Shown one piece after another: positions 31,777 to 42,809 of a stretch of DNA of 53,944 nucleotides. Within the stretch, counting starts at the first letter, position 1. Each line of letters opens with the position of its first letter. The notes beneath the pieces were generated by a model that saw only the letters and a list, made by a program, of their open reading frames with translations, was not told the DNA's origin and searched no databases. This stretch comes from Phlegmacium glaucopus (lineage: Eukaryota > Basidiomycota > Agaricomycetes > Agaricales > Cortinariaceae). The translations under genes were made by a program, and so were the position numbers. Where the stretch lies: positions 72,430-126,373 of the forward strand of contig MU130328.1 of NCBI GenBank assembly GCA_015039465.1, read 5' to 3'.

Positions 31777-33314
31777 TGATATGATCATAGAGTGGAATGA
31801 AAGTAAAGACAATACTAAGCATACCTAGAGTTGGATACAATATGTACTGTATCCCCTAACAAAAACTGTAAACAAGCAGTATATAAAGGAGCATTGCAGG
31901 CATGTGATATTGAAGTGTGATAGACACACTGACACAGACAAGGACCAAGTTGTTTTTCTATCAAGTGTACTCACCGCATTACTTTCATTATTGCACAGCC
32001 AGTTGACTCGCTTTAATTGAAGACAACCATGTATGAACTGATGATCATGATAGGACAAGAAAATTGTTAAATAATATTTGATCATTGGGTTCATACTAAC
32101 TTTCATACAATTGGGACAAGCCAACTTTTTTGTGGGCATTCCCTCCAATAGTACCAATACTTTACCTTTTGTTCATTGAAGATGAAGAACTAATGTGGTT
32201 ACCAAAATCCTTGAGGTACATTTTATTTCTTACAAACATCATTTGCTATCGCTAATGCAGCTCAAATGGCCATCAGCCTTCTCAGTTTTGAATGGTCCAG
32301 GCTTTCTCAACCATTGAACATCCCTCTTTGGAACGATAAGCTGCCTGGCTTCCTTGCCATAAAACTCTATGGGCTATCTGATCATAGACTTACGAGTCTG
32401 CTAGTCCATCTCTATTCCCATCTTCTCAAAGAGTCCACTGATCTTGACAATCATGCAAAAGAGCTGTAAATTGAGTTACATCTATAGATTCTGGTGGTTG
32501 CGAGGATAACTTTTGTGGGGTAACAGTGTTGCCTCATGGCCTCCAGAATTTGTTGGCAGCCAAATGCATATTTGTTTTGCCTTTATGATATTCTTGACCA
32601 TTCATCATCAAGGATGTTCTTCCTGCAAAAGAGCTACTTGCTCTCTCTCTCCATCTGGTGATGTAACTGCACAGAGTTTGTTGAGAAAAAGTGTATTTTC
32701 AAGATTATAAAATCAATAACTCAATCAATCCTTTACACAATCTTATAATGCAAGCTAGAAAGTATAACCTTTCCAAGACTTTGAATCTCACTTCAACTAG
32801 TACATACAATAACAACAATAATTTGGATCAATTCAAGGATGATCAAACTTTTAAGTAGTTTCACAATTTATGGCTTGCACCAACAATCAGTCAAAGAATT
32901 TCTAAGACTTTACTGATTGATTTAACTTGTGTACACAAAAGTCCAAGACTTTGTTACAATTTCAACAAATTTGCATTGTTATAACAAGTCCAACACTCTG
33001 AGAAACTGATCTGTATTCAATACCCAAATCTCAAAGACAAGTGTTCTTGCTCAATGTCTAAGACAGTGAGCTGTACTAGGTTGAAAATGAGGGGGGAAAG
33101 AAAGAATCCAATTTTCTGACTATTTACAAACCCTGGGAGGTATTTTCTACATTTGAGATATTTAAAAATAGATAATGTCCAAAAATAGATATACTGGTTC
33201 CTGGTACCCTTGCTTTGGTTCTGGCACCATGTGCACTCATTGTTCCTGAAAATATAGGGGTTGTCTATTTTAGCCCCATGTTACTAATTTTAGGTAGTTT
33301 CCACCAGGCCTGTC
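31777..33314. other. gene-free AT-rich stretch
   Basis: No complete gene. 32266-32469 has a 67-codon ORF (FEWSRLSQPLNIPLWNDKLP) that looks protein-like but is unrecognised. 32528-32554 repeats part of the metallophosphatase fragment (VASWPPEFV). 32700-33080 holds several ccaagactttg words. A minus-strand ORF at 31825-32157 contains a CPNC motif but nothing else I can place. Confidence 0.4.
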
Positions 33315-33316
33315 TA

Positions 33317-34089
33317 TTGCGCAAACAGTTAGATCCCAATTCAGACAAATTTTCTGAATTTTCACAAAATGGCTGGGTGCCAATCTGGACAGAAAGTGGT
33401 CAAAACCTGAAACTAGCCAGATCCTGGGACCAGACAAGATCCCCCAAAGTTGTATATACCCTCAGGCTGCAGTCCAGACATAAAGTCCCATGGTGAAGTA
33501 GTCTAATTGTGTATAACACTTTGTGTGGCTTTCCAGTAGTCAAAAGTTCAAATCTCCTAGAGTGCACTGTGTACACAATATAGATTTGTTTTTATTTTAT
33601 TTTATGCTATCGTCGCTCCAGTTTCTTTGCCTCATTGACACCAAGCTATCTCCTGCACAGTCAGGGGCATCTTCCATTGAATTGTCATCAGTGGATGTCA
33701 ACCATTATTGAGCGTTGTGGGATGGCCAAAAGGAACTCACAGCAGCCCTAAAACTCTCAAAAAAATGTGGCAGTGCAAGCAAGAATGTAGAGCTCAAAGA
33801 CTAGATTATTGTTTGAGTTAAGGTTTATTTATTATATATCTAAATGTCAATTTTTGTGTCCTCCCATGTGCTCTGTAAGGCTACACTGTTTGTGCTAGCC
33901 TGGAGCATTTCCCAGCCTCTGGACAGGCCAGATCCGCCTATCCAGGCAGATTTTTGCCAAAAATTGCCCAAATCCAGCAGCCCAGACAAAATTCCAAAAT
34001 ATGAGGTCAGGCCAGGTACAATCCAGACAAAAACTGCCAAATGGCATCCAGACAAAACCCCCATCTTCGGGATCTAGCTGTTTGCACAA
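33317..34089. mobile_element. 773-bp Tc1/mariner-like non-autonomous element
   Basis: Imperfect TIRs TTGCGCAAACAGTTAGATCC / TTGTGCAAACAGCTAGATCC lie inside a TA duplication (33315-33316, 34090-34091). Subterminal words of the type ccagacaaa/gtccagac are dense at both ends. No transposase ORF. A TA target site supports Tc1/mariner (or a related IS630-type) mobilisation. Confidence 0.75.
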
Positions 34090-34091
34090 TA

Positions 34092-34961
34092 GATGGGGGT
34101 CCTTTTCCACCCCTCTTGATGGTAACTGTGCCTATTGTGCCTGGAAACAATCTTTATGATTGTTCAGCACTCCCCCTATCCTTAATCATCATGATTTCCA
34201 CACAATCACATGGTTCCACTATCTTGGTTATTCTGCTTCCACTGTTGCTAGGGCACCAACCTTCCCCTGAATATTTATTAATAATATTCTGTTGCTCCAC
34301 AATCACACCCCATGACATTTTCTAACCCAATAATGTTTATTTAACTTTTCCTATGCCAAGTCTATAAGGATATTCATGGATTTATTGGTTTTAATCCAGA
34401 CACGCAATTTGTAGTGTAACAAATGATAGTCTATTGACCACACTTATTAACTATATGCATTTAAGTCACACAGTAGTAGGTCTAATCAGCAGTTGTAGGG
34501 TAGACAACTCTGATTCCCTTGTTTATTATCAGCTGTATTAGCCAGTTATTGGTGCATTAATTAATATTTATGCTGAAATAATAGATAAAAATTGCAAAAA
34601 CCATGCTTATGCAGATTTAAATCATATCACTGGCCAGCTCACAACATGGTGTCGACCTTATTCTAGGCAACCATGACCATTTATAACTTGTTTGTTGGAG
34701 AGTCAAGTCAGTTCATGGGATAATTTCAATGTTTCAGAAAAAGTCCTTGGTGCTAAACTTGATAATGGCAATGTTTTGGTCATCAGAGTAGCTCTGATCT
34801 CTGTGATCTGAGTGTGATAAAAATTGTACTGGAATCAACTCCATCATCTCCTGGATACTGTCACTGAGCTCCTAAAAAGTAAAAACTCCTGCAAAATTTC
34901 AAATCACCCCCAGCACCAATGGATCCTTTCAGGGCCCACCTGGTTGCTCTGTTACCCATAT
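34092..34961. other. gene-free stretch including the 55-bp repeat
   Basis: It holds the second copy of the 55-bp repeat (34576-34630). The remainder shows no gene or element ends. Confidence 0.4.
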
Positions 34962-35541
34962 TGTTAAGTTCAAAACAAAAGGGGTCACGTCGGAGTAACA
35001 CCGGATCGGACGGAATGGAACCGGAACAAGTAACAGAAAGGACTTTGGCCTCAGTGTATGTGCTGTGCCGCCCAGCTCCTACAATGTCCTGATTTCGGGA
35101 ACGGAAGAGAACGGAAAGCCAGAAGACCTCAGTGACTTAGAGGACGAACAAGAGGAGGAAACTAAGATGATATTCGAACTGAGGGAAAACATACAAGTTT
35201 GAGTACTTTAAATATAAAAGGAATTGCAACCGAAATATAGAATATAAATATAAGTGCTGCGTTCTGCTCCCGGAAAAGGTCCTGCATTCTTGGGTGAATA
35301 ATCCATGGCTGGTGTGCTGACTGATAGTGGGAAAGTGATGACAAAGGAATAGTTGTTATGACGAAGGTGTGGTAAGGTGTTTGGGATATCGTCGGAAGAG
35401 TCGGAATGATACGGAGAAGTCTAGGAGTCGGACGTAGGAGGAGTAGAGTCGGAGACAAGGGAAAGTACTGGAATGGAGTACGGACTACCGGAAACAACTC
35501 CGTCGGAGTCGGACTGGAGTAACGTGTGACGGAATGTAACA
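34962..35541 (+). mobile_element. LTR of family B, left end of a chimera
   Basis: A whole copy (580 bp) from TGTTAAGTTC to GGAATGTAACA, closely similar to 26746-27345. Instead of a primer-binding site, the next base begins a copia integrase fragment. The left flank catat is not repeated on the far side of the chimera. Confidence 0.88.
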
Positions 35542-35823
35542 ATTGGGATCTGTGGGGACCTGCGTCAGTGAAAAGCCTAAACGGTAATTGCTACGTAGCA
35601 GCACGCATTGACGACGCAACCCGAGAAACCAAGCTATATTTCCAGCAGAAGAAGAGTGAGACCTTCAAATCCTATAAACAGGATGAAGCATATCTCGAAA
35701 CTCAAACTGGAAATCGCATAAAGACAGTACGTTCCGATCGAGGGGGAGAATTTCTATCAAATGAAATGATTCGTCATCAAAACAAAAGAGGAACACTACG
35801 AGAACTTACGTGCACGATTCACC
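35542..35823 (+). pseudogene. copia integrase-core fragment identical to copia element 2
   Basis: 282 bp matching 44487-44769 with a single 1-bp deletion (cttac-gtgc) and otherwise no difference that I can see. It covers WDLWGPASVKSLNGNCYV through SDRGGEFLSNEMIRHQNK. It begins immediately at the family-B LTR end and stops at cacgattcacc. The near identity means it derives from copia 2 or a very recent sister. Confidence 0.92.
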
Positions 35824-36294
35824 TACCTCTAAAAACAAAAAACCCAAAAACAAAGTCTCATCCACCCGCTTCACGACAGGCAATCATTTTATCCCCTTAG
35901 CATGTTCTACCTCGTCGTACCTACTGCACCAGCAGTCGGGTACTTAAAAGATAAGAGGGCTTCCTGCCCACCATGACTCAGTTAAATGATACGAAGGCTA
36001 AAACGAACAGCTGCTAGCCCCACCACGTCACACCAGGCTCCCATAAATGGCGTTCCCTTGCCAGGCTAATTTCAGGGGATAGGAATCGCTTAGGGCGTGC
36101 CCCATTAGTGCTTTGGGAGATGGGGGGAAAGGGGAAGGGCATTAGGGGCCCGGTAGTATTAGTTCATCTAAGTTTGTAACGTCTGCATGGGGCCACGTCC
36201 TATAGACTTAAATTGACACCAAAAAAAAAAAAAAAGACCTCCGTTGTAGGTTATATATGTTTCGTTTAGGTTAAAAAAAAAAAAAAAAAAAAAA
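35824..36294. other. filler DNA with two internal poly(A) tracts
   Basis: About 400 bp of unrecognised sequence ends in A15 (36221-36235). A 37-bp segment (gacctccg...tttaggtt) ends in A22 (36273-36294). Both look like 3' ends of polyadenylated RNAs in plus orientation. No ORF of note. Confidence 0.7.
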
Positions 36295-36451
36295 GGGGTT
36301 TGGGATATCGTCGGAGTGATACAGAGAAGTCTCGGAGTCGGACGTAGGAGGAGTAGAGTTGGAGACAAGGGAAAGTACTGGAACGGAGTATGGACTACCG
36401 GAAACAACTCCAATGGAGTCGAACCGGAGTAACGTGTGACGGAATGTAACA
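36295..36451 (+). repeat. 3' part of family-B LTR (157 bp)
   Basis: It starts at ggggtttgggatatcg, directly after the A22 tract, and runs to the LTR end GGAATGTAACA. It corresponds to 27180-27345 with a 9-bp deletion. It is the right boundary of the chimera that begins at 34962. Confidence 0.85.
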
Positions 36452-36608
36452 CACAACTACAATGATAGATGTTTGGTCTTAAGTATTTTATCTGCATCAC
36501 CGAGGTACCTGTCTTCACATCTAATTGGAATGCCTCATCACTAACTGAATATTTATAGTCTCCTATGAGTCCTATTGCAAACTCTGTTGCAGACATTGTT
36601 AGACTGTA

Positions 36609-37241
36609 TAGTGATGCCAAAGTTTGGTTCAGTCCAGTTCTCCCAGGATTTTGGTGAACCGTGAACTGAACCTAGGGTTCAGTTCAGCCAAAGGCCTGAA
36701 CTTTGAACCGGACCATCAGTTCTGGTCCAGTTCAGGTTCAAACAGGTTCTAACCTATTAAATTTCCCATGCATTTTAGCACCCAAAAACAGCTGAAATTA
36801 GGGTCCTAGGCTTTCTTGAAAATTTGAAGGCAATTCTAATAACAATCTAACTCTTTTCAAAGGCATTTTACATAGTCTTATTAGTCTAGGATCAGGTTGA
36901 TGGTATGAATATTGGTGTGTCATCACTGTAACAGCCATAAATAGATAAGAACAGAGACCAAGAGATTGTCATACCTTTTACAACAACTCTACACAGCAAA
37001 TCTTGAGCAAATCTTGCAAATTTCAAGCCTAAAATTCCGATAAAATTCATAAAATTTCAAGGCTTTTCACCAATCTAAGGCCAAGGTTCAGTTCAGGTTT
37101 GAACCTCTATGTTGCTGGCTGAACCTTGAACTGGACTTTAGGTTCAGTTCAGACAAGTCTCTGAACCTTGAACTGAACTTTGAGTTCGGTTCAGCAGGTT
37201 CAGGTTCGAACTTTGGTTCCAAACCGAACTGTGGCATCAGA
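36609..37241. mobile_element. hAT-type MITE, degraded right end
   Basis: The left end is TAGTGATGCCAAAGTTTGG. The right end (cgaactgtggcatcag) is a mutated inverted copy. Subterminal gttcagttcaggttcg words are dense at both sides. No 8-bp duplication is recognisable, so boundaries are approximate. Confidence 0.6.
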
Positions 37242-37250
37242 CATGCCTAG

Positions 37251-37604
37251 CATCAGCAAACTCCAGAGCCACCTACTACAGTCTACAGCAGTGCTGTGCA
37301 GAGCATGTAGTTGACTGTAGTACCTGTAGTGGCTGTAGAGAAGGTATATCTTCTGCACAGTGCTGTGCAGTCTCCTTGTAGTCTCCTTGTAGTCTACTTG
37401 TAGTCTACAGTACAAATAAGTAATAACCCTTAAATATCTGCAGTTCTCTTAAGCCAAAAACTCAAAAAGAACCAATATATATATTGTTTTGCTGACTAAA
37501 TTAGGATAAGTAACTGATGTATTTTAACCTATGCATAGCCAATAAATAGAATAAAATGGAATAGTGAGTCCAGATGAGCAGTAGTATGCCTAAACTAATG
37601 GTAG
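37251..37604. repeat. CATCAG-family left terminus with ctgtag words
   Basis: It starts CATCAGCAAACTCCAGAGCC. The next 160 bp are full of ctgtag, gtctacttgtag and agtgctgtgcag words. The partner end was not identified. Confidence 0.45.
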
Positions 37605-38009
37605 TAGGCTTAAATGAGTTGTAATGGGTCCAAACGAGAGGTGGTGGGTCCAAACAAGTTGTAGTGGCTCCAAACAAGTTGTAATGGGTCCAAACAAGTT
37701 GTAATGGGTCCAAACAAGAGGTGGTGGTCCAAACAAGTTGTAATGGGTCTAAACGAGAGGTGGTGGGTCCAAACAAGTTGTAGTGGCTTGAAATGAGCTA
37801 TAGTGGGTCCAAACAAGTTGTAATGGGTCCAAACAAGTTGTAGTGGGTCCAAATGAGTTGTAATGGGTCCAAAGGAGAGGTGGCAGTCCAAACGAGTTGT
37901 AGTGGGTCCAAATGAGTTGTAATAGGTCCAAATGAGTTGTAATAGGTCCAAATGAGTTGTAATAGGTCCAAATGAGTTGTAATAGGTCCAAATGAGTTGT
38001 AATAGGTCC
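37605..38009. repeat. 20-bp minisatellite, left block
   Basis: About 20 copies of a 20-bp unit gggtccaaacaagttgtaat, with variants (gagaggtggt, gagctatagt). It was one array with 39846-40560 before the hAT-type element at 38018 inserted. Left-block units mostly read aacaag or aatgag; right-block units more often read aacgag. Minus-strand ORFs (HYNSFGPTTTRLD) are translations of the repeat. Confidence 0.92.
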
Positions 38010-38017
38010 AAACAAGT

Positions 38018-39845
38018 TAGTGATGCCAAAGTTCAGTTCCGAACCGACGCAAGAACCGAGAACCGAAAGAACCGAACCGTCGGTTCAGGTTCAGTTCAGT
38101 TCGGTCCAAGGATTTTGGCCTGTCGGTCCGGTTCTCGGTTCTCACATTTCTAAGATTTTGAGAACCGGGTTCGAACCAGTTCGAACCGAACTTTCTGTCA
38201 AGATTTTTCTCTAAATTTTCCACGCAGAATTGGATTTATAATCTATAAAACATATTTAGGCGCCAGACCCAATATTCTGGGAGTCGGACTTTGAAAAATT
38301 TCATTGCTTCGACCCCACATCAACAAAACACAACAACGCCGACAACACCAGCAACAACACCAACAATGCCTGCAACATCATAACGCCAGGGATTTTCATC
38401 ACGCTTTCAAAATTCGGTACCCATAAATCCGCTATATGACATACGAAATAAATCAGGTTACCGGATATTACATCGTTATCAAAGCATCGAACGCGTGCCA
38501 AATTGTTTAGCAACGGATCTCCATTGTACCTAAAAGCCGATGAAAATCACCAAGAATATTCGATAACACAGCCAGAAGCTCGAAATCCATCGCCTATGCT
38601 GCCGAAATCACATGTTCAAGCCATCTCATGATGCCGCGCACTTAACGACTGAACAAATATCGCTTAACACTGTAAATATTGGATTCAACGATCATTTCCC
38701 CATTACCCGCTATTTCAAACGTCATGAATATCCTTTAGAGGTCTGATGAACATCCTCAAGAGTGTCTTCCGCAAATACACCCCTTGGGAAGTTTTTCTTT
38801 TAAAATTCAAAATTTATTCTAATGTAAACTACAACAGTTGCTATGCATTTTCTAAGGTCTGACTACCATCCGCCTAGCTGTCAATCAGACTACAACAACA
38901 AATGAAAACAACAAACGAATATCAACAGTGAATGTACAACGAAGATACAAACAATAACGAACAAGTGAAAGACGACGAACGAGTGAAGGAATGGATGAAC
39001 GAATGATGATGATGAACAAATATGAGCAAACGATAAGGAACAAGTAAACGGATGACGATGACGAACGAACATGAGCAAACGATAAGGAACGAGTAAACAA
39101 AAGACGACGAATGAATGAAGAATGAACAAACAATAACGACGAACAGTGTGTTTTCTTTTCACCCATCCCAGCCCTATGATACCTCACCGCTCTGCGCAAC
39201 GCTTATGTTTCACTAGATTCCTGAGAAATTCATAGAACACCATCCTCGTGAGGCCGTACTACGGGACAGTGAATCAACAAACTCCCACCAGCCCTTGACA
39301 TCCGATAACGACTCTGAAAATTACGTTGTACACGACGATAGTCACAGGACAGAATGGGAGACCTATGGCTCGACCACAACAATTGTCTATGTATGAAGAT
39401 GAAGAGTTGAAATCCGGATATCAGCTTCTCTGTTCTGATGGGTGTACGTGCCGATTTCCGATGTATTTCCATGAATCTCAAATTTTATCTTTTATTCTCA
39501 TTCAGGCCAGAAAATTACAAACACTCTAAGTCTCAACGAAACAATCTCTCCAGCCGCCAAGTCAATCCTAGATCTTCTCCAAATACCTAGATTCATCAAG
39601 ATGCTTCGTCTGTTCGAGTAATAATGTAATAACAAATAAATAAATATGAATTACCATTAGGAATTGAGGGTTTTTCATCAGTTTGACGGTTCGAACCGGT
39701 TCTAGAACCGAACAGAACCGACAGAACCGGTTCTTTCGGTTCTGGTTCTGGTTCCGGTTCAGTTCAGCCAGGGAACTTTCAGTTCGGTTCTCGGTTCTCC
39801 AAAAATAGTTGAAGAACCGAACTGAACCGAACTTTGGCATCACTA
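38018..39845. mobile_element. 1.8-kb non-autonomous hAT-type element in the minisatellite
   Basis: TIR TAGTGATGCCAAAGTTC at both ends, 8-bp duplication aaacaagt / aaacgagt (one transition). Subterminal arrays of gaaccg and ggttcggttct. The middle has acaacaacgccgacaac and gacgatgacgaacgaac tracts and no transposase. Minus-strand ORFs at 38885-39199 are low-complexity. Confidence 0.9.
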
Positions 39846-40560
39846 AAACGAGTTGTAATGGGTCCAAATGAGAGGTGGTGGTCCAAACGAGTTGTAGTGG
39901 CTTGAAACGAGCTATAGTGGGTCCAAACGAGTTATAATGGGTCCAAACGAGTTGTAGTGGGTCCAAATGAGTTGTAATGGGTCCAAACGAGAGGTGGTGG
40001 GTCCAAACGAGTTGTAGTGGCTCGAAACGAGCTATAGTGGGTCCAAACGAGTTGTAATAGGTCCAAACGAGTTGTAGTGGGTTTAAACGAGTTGTAGTGG
40101 GTCCAAACGAGTTGTAGTGGGTTTAAACGAGTTGTAGTGGGTCCAAACGAGTTGTAATGGGTCCAAACAAGAGGTGGTGGTCCAAATGAGTTGTAGTGGC
40201 TCCAAACGAGCTATAGTGGGTCCAAACGAGTTATAATGGGTCCAAATGAGTTGTAGTGGGTCCAAACGAGTTGTAATGGGTCCAAACGAGTTGTAGTGGC
40301 TCCAAACAAGCTATAGTGGGTCCAAACAAGTTGTAATAGGTCCAAACAAGTTGTAGTGGGTTCAAACAAGTTGTAATGGGTCCAAACAAGTTGTAGTGGG
40401 TCCAAACAAGTTGTAATGGGTCCAAACGAGAGGTGGTGGTCCAAACAAGTTGTAGTGGCTCCAAACGAGCTATAGTGGGTCCAAACAAGTTATAATGGGT
40501 CCAAACGAGTTGTAGTGGGTCCAAACGAGTTGTAGAGTGGTGGTGGGCATAAACTGGGTC
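39846..40560. repeat. 20-bp minisatellite, right block
   Basis: About 35 copies of the same 20-bp unit (gggtccaaacgagttgtagt and variants). Higher-order blocks recur in which a gagaggtggt variant is followed by a gagctatagt variant about 40 bp later. The array degenerates into gtagtgggcctaaacaag copies up to about 40620. Confidence 0.92.
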
Positions 40561-41172
40561 CAAACAAGTAGTAGCAGGCATGAACAAGTGGTAGTGGGCC
40601 TAAACAAGTGGTAGTGGGCCCAACAAGTTGTTGTCATGGCAGGTACTTAATAACTATGAAAGGTTGTTAGTACTCATGTAGCTAATGAATGAAAGAAAAT
40701 AACCCCCAAGACGAGGGGACTCACTGGGGGAAGGGTAGGCTTAGCCATCATTATTTGATGAGGTGGTGATGTGGTGCATCAGCAAAACCGGGGATTTCCC
40801 ATAGTTTGTCATAGTCATGTCACACAAAATTATAGTAGCCTATAGTCACGTCACACAAAATTATAGTCCTTATAGTATTCTATAGTCACATCACTATAAC
40901 TATAGTGAGTTATAGTTTCATAGCATCCCTGTGGTGCACACCAGCGCTGTCTAGCATGGTCTAGCTTCGTCACCTTTTGCCACTCTGTCACATTAGATAC
41001 ATCACATATTTTTTTGTTAAGTTAAATAAACCAACCCTAAACAAAGTCCGTGCGCAGGGACTAAAATTTGTTCCCACCAAGTTCGTCATTCCATACCGCC
41101 ACCACCACCGCCACCTGATGACCTAACATGAACAACAACAGCGACGTGTAGTCCCCCTCATTGCGGGGGGGG

Positions 41173-41231
41173 GTAAGTACTTTATACTTTCTATTTATAT
41201 ACATATATACTCTACTTATTTAAATCTACAG
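41173..41231 (+). other. intron-like spacer after hairpin, module 4
   Basis: Hairpin 41153-41173 (ccccctcattgcggggg plus extra Gs) ends on the G of GTAAGT, a textbook fungal donor. The tract is 59 nt, AT-rich, with ctctacttatttaaat and CTACAG. Confidence 0.45.
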
Positions 41232-41459
41232 GTACAATGGCAAGTTAGGCATGGATGACGATGATGTACAACAGCAACAACATCAACAACAACAACATAT
41301 CACAACAATGTACCCACCCACTAATGACAACCCACTAACGACAACCCACACCGCACCTTCGCCATGTCAGAACGCCGCTGATGACGACACCACCACTACC
41401 ACTTCCCCTGCCACATCAAACAACAGCTAACAACAGCTCTACCCTCTCGCTAGGGGGGG

Positions 41460-41513
41460 GTGGGTTTGTTTTTTTTAAAATTTTAAATTTCACTCTACTA
41501 ATTTACTTATTAG
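41460..41513 (+). other. intron-like spacer after hairpin, module 5
   Basis: The ccctctcgctaggggg hairpin (41442-41460) ends on the G of GTGGGT. A 54-nt AT-rich tract follows with CTCTACTAATTTAC and TTATTAG. Confidence 0.45.
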
Positions 41514-42483
41514 CTTCAAATGACCACAACAAACGACGACCACCCCATGATGACCCACCACCACCACCTCCCTTCCACGTCACCACCCCACAACGACCCA
41601 CCACCACCTCCTCCCTTCCACGTCACCATGTCACGCTACCACCACCCATATCAGCCTACCCGTTTCACACATGTACAACAAGGAACACGCATGTACGACA
41701 ATGAATACGGCCCATACGACAACAAATATGGCCTGTACAACAATAAATACGCCTGTACAACAACGAATATGCACATACGACAGCGAATATGCACGTACAA
41801 TGACCAACGGCATAGGATGACCACAACATATAATGACGATGACATATGGCAGGGGGGCGTTTTTTTTTTGTCTCAGTGGGCTCTGTGACATTCGGCAACG
41901 GCTGTGGCATATGGGGTGTGGTGGCATTGACACATGTGGGCCCCTTCTTTCTCTCTGTATCGTAATTTATTATTTTCTAATTTCATCTTCTTAGTTGTAA
42001 ATGACGATAGACAGTAGTATAACTTATAAGTAGTATATATTATGATATCTAGACAACTAGTACTTAGTTTTGACTTAGTTGAATATAAAAATTTTAACAA
42101 TTTTCTTATGTTATTTGTGATGCTATTGGAATATCATTAGTCTAGGCCCAATCTAGGCCAGTCTAACTAGTTACGGAAAGAATGAACCTAGCCCTATATA
42201 GCACTCCATAGTGCTGTATAGCATCGAGCCGTTTCCGGATAGCGTTACCGTGACACTGGACAGCACTATAAACAAAAGAACCTTTTCTATGGTTCTATGG
42301 TGCTGTCCGGTGCTGTCCGGTGCCGGTAAGCTGACCCCGAGTTTGCTGATGTGGTAATAGTTGTTGTTGTTCCAGGGTGATGTGGTGGTATTGTTCAATG
42401 AGGTGGTGAGGCAGCAGTCGTAGTCATCGTCATTGATATTGTGTGTGTGATGTGGCAAATGTGGTGGCAATGTGGTGAGGTGT

Positions 42484-42797
42484 TGTTGAATTTGTGCAAG
42501 TATCATTCCATTGATTCTTTTTTATCTTATCACTCTTTTTATCTTTTGTTCAAGTTATTTCTCATATTACATAATCACATTCTTTATTCACAGAGTCACA
42601 GAGTTTTTTGTTTACTACGAGTCTCAACTTTTATCAAAAAGGTTGAGACATGAGTTCATTCGTTTATTCGTTTAATACTACTTCTAATAATCACCTAGTT
42701 ACAGTTCTACTGTTCTAGGTACAATAATTAATCAAAACTTTTATCAAAAAGGTTGAGACTTACAGTTCTACTGTTCTAGCTGCGAAATATTTCAACA
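42484..42797 (+). repeat. 5' LTR of copia element 2
   Basis: tgttgaatttgtgcaag...aatatttcaaca. The organisation matches the copia 1 LTR: paired ttctactgttctag words and inverted ctcaacttttatcaaaaagg / ggttgag words. Confidence 0.9.
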
Positions 42798-42809
42798 GGT
42801 TATGGGCCC
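42798..42809 (+). other. primer-binding site of copia element 2
   Basis: GGTTATGGGCCC directly after the LTR, identical to that of copia 1. It overlaps the gag-pol ATG at 42802. Confidence 0.82.

Larger units (their letters stand above)
40777..42351. mobile_element. CATCAG-ended element carrying hairpin-intron modules
   Basis: The left end is CATCAGCAAAACCGGGG and the inverted right end CATCAGCAAACTCGGGG. Left subterminal words are ctatagtcac; right ones are ggtgctgtccggtg. Inside are the border motif ccaaccctaaac plus gtccgtgcgc (41016-41055), acaacgacgac tracts, two hairpin plus intron-like modules, and a third G-run near 41850. A 9-bp direct repeat tgatgtggt lies at 40767-40775 and 42347-42355 and may be a target duplication, though it does not abut both TIRs symmetrically. 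ORF 41520-41888 is low-complexity. Confidence 0.55.

Noticed and set aside
31825..32157. Possible KDZ-type transposase scrap (CPNC motif)
   Set aside because: Only one CxxC pair and no further family motifs; too weak to call.
37605..40560. Possible CRISPR-like array of regular repeats
   Set aside because: Units are contiguous without unique spacers and the DNA is eukaryotic; it is a minisatellite.
37501..40587. Long ORFs with HYNSFGPTTTRLD repeats resembling a repeat protein
   Set aside because: The 20-bp unit is not a multiple of three, so the frames are chance products of the minisatellite; there is no start or splice context.
40767..42355. 9-bp tgatgtggt target duplication implying a Mutator-type element
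   Set aside because: The direct repeat is perfect but does not sit symmetrically against the CATCAG ends, and other family members lack a 9-bp duplication.
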